In this document: piece by piece, positions 59,832 to 64,000 of the stretch
Position numbering within the stretch: position 1 is the first letter of the stretch
Layout of the letters: every line of letters begins with the position of its first letter
Source of the DNA: Jidongwangia harbinensis
Lineage (GTDB): Bacteria; Actinomycetota; Actinomycetes; Mycobacteriales; Micromonosporaceae
DNA: 64,000 nt
Assembly: GCF_020216025.1 (NCBI RefSeq)
Contig: NZ_JAIWNC010000013.1
Span: forward strand, 1-64,000
Direction of reading: 5' to 3'
Translations under genes and position numbers: made by a program
The notes under the pieces: generated by a model
What the model was told of the DNA's origin: nothing
What the model saw: only the letters and a program-made list of their open reading frames with translations
Database searches by the model: none

Positions 59832-60800
59832 ATGACGTCGTTGGTGCCCCGGCAGGCCGGCACGCCGGCCGGGCGCACGGACGCCGAGCAGGTCACCGAG
59901 GCGTGGCTGGCGAACCGGCGGTTGTCGCCGCACACCCGGGACGCGTACCGGCGGGACGTGGCGGCGTGGCTGGCGTGGTGCGCCGACCGGCGGGCCGACC
60001 CGCTGCGGGCCACGTTCCTCGACGTCAACGCGTACGCGAGGGCGCTGGAGTCGGTGGCCGACCCGCGCAGTGGCCGGCCGCTGGCCGCGACCACGGTGGC
60101 GCGGAAACTGTCCGGGCTGTCCAGTTGGTACGACTTCCTGGTGAAGCTGCGGGCGGTGGACGCGAACCCGGTGGCCGGCGCGGACCGGCCGTACGTGTCC
60201 CGGGACCATTCCGCCACCGTGGGCCTGACCCCGGCGGAGGTGGACGCGCTGCTGGCCGCGGCGGGTGCGGAGCGGGGGCCGGCGGCGGTGCGGCACCGGG
60301 CGGTGCTGGCGCTGCTGGCCGACCTGGGGTTGCGGGTGGGTGAGGTGGTCGGCCTGGACGTGACGGACGTCGGCGCCGAGCGGGGGCACCGCAGCGTCCG
60401 GTTCGTCGGCAAGGGTGGCCGGCCACGGCGCCGCGCGCTGACCCCGGCGGCGTCGGCGGCGCTCGACGCGTACCTGGCGAGCGGGCCGCCGCGCACGTCC
60501 GGGCCGCTGTTCGTCACCGGCACCGGCGCCCGCATCGACCGGCACGCGGTGTTCCGGCTGATCCGGCGGCTGGCCGAACAGGCCGGGATCGCCGGGGCGG
60601 AGCGGTTGTCGCCGCACTCGCTGCGGCACGCGTTCGCCACCGCCGCCCGGGAGGAGGGGGTGCCGTTGGAGGACGTGCAGGACGCGATGGGGCACGCCGA
60701 CCCGCGGACCACCCGCCGCTACGACCGGGACCGGCACAACCTGGACCGGGACCCGGCGTACACGATCGCGGCGGCGCGAGCCCGCCGCAGCTCCGCCTGA
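59832..60800 (+). CDS. Tyrosine recombinase (XerC/D-like integrase)
   Basis: 322 residues. The N-terminal SAM-like DNA-binding domain (RLSPHTRDAYRRDVAAWLAWC) is followed by the catalytic domain with Arg in DLGLRVGEVVGLD, Lys in VGKGGRPRRR, LSPHSLRHAFATAAREEG, and the nucleophile region MGHADPRTTRRYDRDR (Tyr). The R-K-H-R-H-Y set is complete. No tRNA, att direct repeat or phage genes lie nearby, so it may be a resident XerC/D-like enzyme or a relic of an element. ATG 59832 is 28 bp after the ABC-F gene. Confidence 0.88.
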   Translation: MTSLVPRQAGTPAGRTDAEQVTEAWLANRRLSPHTRDAYRRDVAAWLAWCADRRADPLRATFLDVNAYARALESVADPRSGRPLAATTVARKLSGLSSWYDFLVKLRAVDANPVAGADRPYVSRDHSATVGLTPAEVDALLAAAGAERGPAAVRHRAVLALLADLGLRVGEVVGLDVTDVGAERGHRSVRFVGKGGRPRRRALTPAASAALDAYLASGPPRTSGPLFVTGTGARIDRHAVFRLIRRLAEQAGIAGAERLSPHSLRHAFATAAREEGVPLEDVQDAMGHADPRTTRRYDRDRHNLDRDPAYTIAAARARRSSA

Positions 60801-60855
60801 TCCGCCCCTTATGCTCTAACGCTGCCAGTAGACGGATCAGCGGAGCGGGTCAGGG

Positions 60856-61692
60856 TTGAACATTTTCGAAGCGGTGCTGCTCGGCGCGGTCGAGGGCATC
60901 ACCGAGTTCCTGCCGGTGTCCAGCACCGGGCACCTGACCATTCTGGAGAAACTTCTCGGGTACGACATCGACGACCCGGACATCACCGCGTTCACGGTGA
61001 TCATCCAGTCCGGGGCGGTCCTGGCCACCATCCTGTTCCTGCGCCACGACATCGCCCGGATCGTGCCGGCGTTCCTGCGCGGGCTGGTCAACCGGGCGCA
61101 CCGGCAGCACCTGGACTACCGGTTCGGGTGGGCGGTCATCCTGGGTTCGGTGCCGATCGTGCTGGCGGCGCTGCTGTTCAAGGACACCATCGAGACCACG
61201 TTGCGCAGCCTGTGGTTCGTGGCGGGTGCGCTGATCCTGTGGAGCGGCGTGATGGCGTTCGCCGACCACGCGGCCACCCAGGTGCGGCACGAGGAGGACG
61301 TCACCTGGAAGGACACCCTGATCATCGGCGCGGTGCAGTGCATGGCGCTGATCCCGGGCGTGTCCCGGTCCGGTGCCACCATGTCCGCCGGCCTGCTGCG
61401 GGACCTGGACCGGGTGGCGGTGACGAAACTGTCGTTCTTCCTGTCCATCCCGGCGCTGCTGGGTGCGTCGGTCCTGCAGGGCGTGGAGGAGTACGACCGG
61501 ATCGCCGGCGGCGTCGGCTGGGTGAACACGATCACCGCCACCGTGGTCAGTTTCGTGGTCGCCTACTTCGCGGTGTCCTGGCTGCTGAAGTTCATCTCCG
61601 GGCACACCTACAGCATGTTCATCGCGTACCGGCTGGTGCTGGGTGCGGTGCTGATGGTGCTGCTGGCCACCGGCACCATCGAGGCGCAGTGA
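60856..61692 (+). CDS. uppP: Undecaprenyl-diphosphatase UppP (BacA)
   Basis: 278 residues, seven to eight membrane segments. It recycles the undecaprenyl carrier for peptidoglycan and confers bacitracin tolerance. The signature motifs are VEGITEFLPVSSTGHL (residues about 13-28) and ALIPGVSRSGATMSAGLL (about 168-185). The start is TTG 60856, with GGAGCGGG upstream; this gives the standard N-terminus (LNIFEAVLLG). It is coupled to the next gene by a GTGA overlap. Confidence 0.95.
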   Translation: MNIFEAVLLGAVEGITEFLPVSSTGHLTILEKLLGYDIDDPDITAFTVIIQSGAVLATILFLRHDIARIVPAFLRGLVNRAHRQHLDYRFGWAVILGSVPIVLAALLFKDTIETTLRSLWFVAGALILWSGVMAFADHAATQVRHEEDVTWKDTLIIGAVQCMALIPGVSRSGATMSAGLLRDLDRVAVTKLSFFLSIPALLGASVLQGVEEYDRIAGGVGWVNTITATVVSFVVAYFAVSWLLKFISGHTYSMFIAYRLVLGAVLMVLLATGTIEAQ

Positions 61693-62663
61693 CCGAGGCG
61701 GTCCGGCGGGCGCTGGCCCACGTGCGGGGCCGGGCCGCCGCCGGTACCGCGCCGCCGCCCGGCCTGCTGGACCGGGCCCCGATCACGGTCAGTTTCCACC
61801 CGGACCGGCTGCTCGGCGACGGCGCCACCGTCGCCGAACACCTGCTGGCCGACGGCCGGTACCGCAGCCAGTTCGAGACCGGCATCTCCAACGGCGGGCT
61901 CACCGCCTACCCGGGCGGCGACCGGCACCGCTGGGAGCAGCGCATGTTCGGCGGCGCCTATCCGGCGGACGGCATCGTCGGCCGGCCGGTGTACGGCGGC
62001 CTGAACCTGGCCGGTCACCCCGACGGTGCGTCGCCGCGGTTCGGCAGCTGCCATCTGCTGTTGCGGCCGGAGGTGTCGCGGCGGGCCACGTTCAGTCACG
62101 GCGACAGCGTCACCGAACCCACCGTGGTCGGCACCGTGGACGCCTTCGGCGGGATCTGGGCGGCGCTGCTCGACGAGGTCGCCCGGACCGGGTCGGCGCT
62201 GGGCCGGGCCGCCGCGTCGCCGCAGCAGTGGGTGGCGTCGCTGTCCGCGCCGCCGGCCGGCGCCGGCCGCGCCCTCGACGACTACGTCGAGGCACAGGTC
62301 CACGGCGGGGTCGACCTGGGCGCCGACGTCACCGCGGTGGTCGCCGACCCGTCCCTGCGGGGTACGCCCACCGGTGACCTGCTGGCCCGGCTGGCGCCGC
62401 GGCTGCGGTGGCATCCCGGGTTCGTGCTGGGCCCGGACGAGTTCCCGGAGGACCTGCGCGGCCCGGTGGCGCCGCGGCTGGCGCGGTTCGTCGCGGACCG
62501 CTACCGCACCGGGCACCTGGACGCCGCCGTGGTGGGGCGGGCCGCCCGGTCGGTGGTACGCGAGCCGGGCCGGTGGGACCGGTGGGGGCCGCCGGCCGAG
62601 GTGCTGCAACAGCTGAAGTACCTGTGGCACATTCTGGTGCTGCGCGGCCGGCCCGCCGGCTGA
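61689..62663 (+). CDS. DUF3626 domain protein
   Basis: 324 residues. Recognisable DUF3626 blocks: ITVSFHPDRLLGDG, YRSQFETGISNGGLTAYPGGDRHRWE (split region) and YGGLNLAGHPDGASPRFGSCHLLL, then RATFSHGDSV. Function unknown; the conserved His/Asp-rich positions suggest an enzyme, possibly of ADP-ribosyltransferase-like fold, but that is weak inference. The GTG overlaps the uppP stop, so the two share a transcript. Confidence 0.8.
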   Translation: MTEAVRRALAHVRGRAAAGTAPPPGLLDRAPITVSFHPDRLLGDGATVAEHLLADGRYRSQFETGISNGGLTAYPGGDRHRWEQRMFGGAYPADGIVGRPVYGGLNLAGHPDGASPRFGSCHLLLRPEVSRRATFSHGDSVTEPTVVGTVDAFGGIWAALLDEVARTGSALGRAAASPQQWVASLSAPPAGAGRALDDYVEAQVHGGVDLGADVTAVVADPSLRGTPTGDLLARLAPRLRWHPGFVLGPDEFPEDLRGPVAPRLARFVADRYRTGHLDAAVVGRAARSVVREPGRWDRWGPPAEVLQQLKYLWHILVLRGRPAG

Positions 62664-62673
62664 CCGGCGCGGA

Positions 62674-63036
62674 TCAGCCGGGCAGCTGCAACGCGGCCCG
62701 GACCAGTTCCAGCGCCGCCTCCGGGGCCACGCCGAGGTTCCGGGTGGTCTCCGCGTACCGCTGGGCGGCCCGCTGCGCCTCCGCCGGGGTGCGCGCCGCG
62801 CGGGCGGTGACCACCGTCCCGGCCCGGCCGCGGGTCTCCACCAGCCCGCCCTGTTCCAGTTCCCGGTAGGCGCGGGCCACCGTGTTCACCGCCAGGCCCA
62901 GGTCGGCGGCGAGGCGGCGCACCGGCGGCAGTTTCGCCCCGGCCGGCAGCGCACCGTCCGCGGCCAGTTCGGCGATCCGCAGCCGCACCTGCTCGTACGG
63001 CGGCACCGGCGAGTCGGCGTCCAGGTGAATGTCCAT
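62674..63036 (-). CDS. GntR-family regulator (YtrA subfamily)
   Basis: 120 residues. The winged HTH starts at PVPPYEQVRLRIAELAADGALPAG and includes KLPPVRRLAADLGLAVNTVARAYRELEQGGLVETRGRAG; a short C-terminal helix pair (about 80-120) is typical of the YtrA subfamily, which lacks a large ligand domain. It is 5 bp downstream of the MFS gene on the same strand, so probably co-transcribed and possibly its regulator. Confidence 0.9.
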   Translation of the reverse strand: MDIHLDADSPVPPYEQVRLRIAELAADGALPAGAKLPPVRRLAADLGLAVNTVARAYRELEQGGLVETRGRAGTVVTARAARTPAEAQRAAQRYAETTRNLGVAPEAALELVRAALQLPG

Positions 63037-63041
63037 GCTGC

Positions 63042-64000
63042 TCACAGCACCCGCGGCGGGGTGTTGCCGACCGCCACGATGGCGCGCCGGATCGGCACCA
63101 GTGCCAGCAGGACGCCACCGACGACGAAGAACACCACCAGTGACACGATGCCGATCCGGTAGCTGTTGGTCAGCTGGAACACCAGCCCGAACGCGAGCGG
63201 CCCCAGCCAGCTGGTGCCCTTGTCGCTGATCTCGTAGAAGCCGTAGTACTCGCCCTCCTTGCCGTCCGGGATGAGCTGGGAGAACAGGCTGCGGCTCAGC
63301 GCCTGGCTGCCGCCGAGGACCAGCCCGATCGCGGCGCCCAGCAGCATGAACGGCACCGGTTCCCCGGCCGGCAGCCAGAACGCGCCGAGCATCACGGCCA
63401 GCCACAGCGCCAGGCTGAGCAGGATCGTCTTGCGGGCCCCGATCCGGCCGGCCAGCGCCCCGAGCAGCAGCGCACCCCCGAACGCCAGGAACTGCACGAT
63501 CAGGATCGTCATGATCAGGACGGTCTGCCCGAGTTTCAGTTCCTCGCTGCCGAACTGGCTGGCCAGGGCGATGACGGTCTGGATGCCGTCGTTGTAGATC
63601 AGGTAGGCGCCGAGGAAGAACAGGGTCAGCGGGTACGCCCGCATCTGCCGGACGGTGCGGCCCAGTTGCCGGAACCCGTCGGTCAGTACGTTGCCACCGG
63701 CGGCGGACTGCGCCGCGGCCGGTGGGTGTTCCCGCAGCCAGCGCAGCGGCAGCAGGGTGAACGCGGCCCACCACACCCCGGCCGACACGATGCACCAGCG
63801 GGCCAGGTCCAGGGTGCGCTGGTGGTCGCCGTCCACCGACAGCGCCTGCACCACGCCCAGGTTGAGCAGCAGCAGCACCCCGCCGCCGAGGTAGCCCAGC
63901 GCCCAGCCGCGGCTGGACACCCGGTCGCGGTCGTCCGGGCCGGCCAGCCGCGGCAGGAACGAGTGGTACACCACCACCGCGGCGCCGAACGCGATGTTCG
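63042..64000 (-). CDS. MFS transporter (UMF1/Atg22-like), 5' end outside the window
   Basis: The gene is cut at the window edge: the visible 319 residues are the C-terminal part, and the frame stays open through position 64000. It contains about eight membrane segments; an early VVVYHSFLPRLAG, a conserved SSRGWALGYLGGG, and FLGAYLIYNDGIQTVIALAS are typical of the UMF1 (Atg22-like effluxer) family of major facilitator proteins. The substrate is unknown. It precedes the GntR gene by 5 bp. Confidence 0.87.
   Translation of the reverse strand, partial: NIAFGAAVVVYHSFLPRLAGPDDRDRVSSRGWALGYLGGGVLLLLNLGVVQALSVDGDHQRTLDLARWCIVSAGVWWAAFTLLPLRWLREHPPAAAQSAAGGNVLTDGFRQLGRTVRQMRAYPLTLFFLGAYLIYNDGIQTVIALASQFGSEELKLGQTVLIMTILIVQFLAFGGALLLGALAGRIGARKTILLSLALWLAVMLGAFWLPAGEPVPFMLLGAAIGLVLGGSQALSRSLFSQLIPDGKEGEYYGFYEISDKGTSWLGPLAFGLVFQLTNSYRIGIVSLVVFFVVGGVLLALVPIRRAIVAVGNTPPRVL

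Noticed and set aside
57878..60712. 944-codon minus-strand frame across sigma factor, ABC-F and recombinase genes
   Set aside because: It spans several independent, motif-bearing genes on the other strand. Its Ser/Arg/Gln-rich translation has no recognisable domain.
59832..60800. Prophage or integrative element around the tyrosine recombinase
   Set aside because: No tRNA, att direct repeats, phage structural genes or composition change were found. Flanking genes (ABC-F, uppP) look chromosomal.

Overview
The window is about 64 kb of very GC-rich DNA with densely packed genes, frequent GTG/TTG starts and 4-base ATGA/GTGA overlaps. Gene content points to an actinomycete, most likely Micromonosporaceae (Actinoplanes-like). 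The block CDP-alcohol phosphatidyltransferase, DUF881, small basic protein, DUF881, gcvH, FHA protein, FtsR-type MerR, bifunctional nuclease, MerR (14.3-21.0 kb) matches the order remembered around gcvH-garA in mycobacteria (Rv1822-Rv1830). Species assignment is inference.

Layout. 0-1.2 kb: end of a phenylacetyl-CoA epoxidase (paa) operon. 1.4-8.9 kb: cutinase, small unknowns, divergent glgC/glgA for glycogen or maltose-1-phosphate synthesis, a renalase-like oxidoreductase and a GH10-like glycosidase. 8.9-14.1 kb: an ABC-F protein and a MoxR-type ATPase/VWA pair. 14.3-21.0 kb: the conserved division, glycine-cleavage and FHA block. 21-31 kb: a short UvrA-like protein, LysR/EamA, a PadR-controlled ABC exporter, and a DapA-like/LysR divergent pair. 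31-38 kb: a DUF3516 helicase, an AbiEii-type nucleotidyltransferase pair, a decayed ABC-2 transporter lying between two copies of a palindromic repeat, and an HNH/DUF222 gene. 38-43 kb: a TetR-controlled methyltransferase operon with a clear operator, and an aldo/keto reductase with two nucleotidyltransferases. 43-49 kb: a glycine riboswitch and gcvP, DUF5999, aminodeoxychorismate synthase, peptide deformylase and a methyltransferase. 49-53.4 kb: a three-gene NIS-siderophore-type operon. 53.4-64 kb: threonine dehydratase, an epimerase, a UPF0303 protein, a 28-residue membrane peptide, a FliA/WhiG-like sigma factor, a second ABC-F protein, a tyrosine recombinase, uppP, a DUF3626 protein, and an MFS/GntR pair cut by the window end.

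Most of the window is ordinary chromosome. No rRNA, tRNA, CRISPR array or intact insertion sequence was seen. The less ordinary signals are: a TCCTAGGA-centred palindromic element at four intergenic sites, two of them exactly 47 bp upstream of start codons; an ABC transporter pair wrecked by frameshifts and a TGG-to-TGA change; a compact NIS siderophore operon; 15-bp minisatellites that insert five-residue repeats into otherwise conserved proteins; a DUF881 protein whose N-terminus carries repeated acidic-Thr motifs near an FHA protein; and many start codons 6-7 nt behind a TANNNT box, which suggests leaderless transcripts. No intergenic gap exceeds 300 bases.
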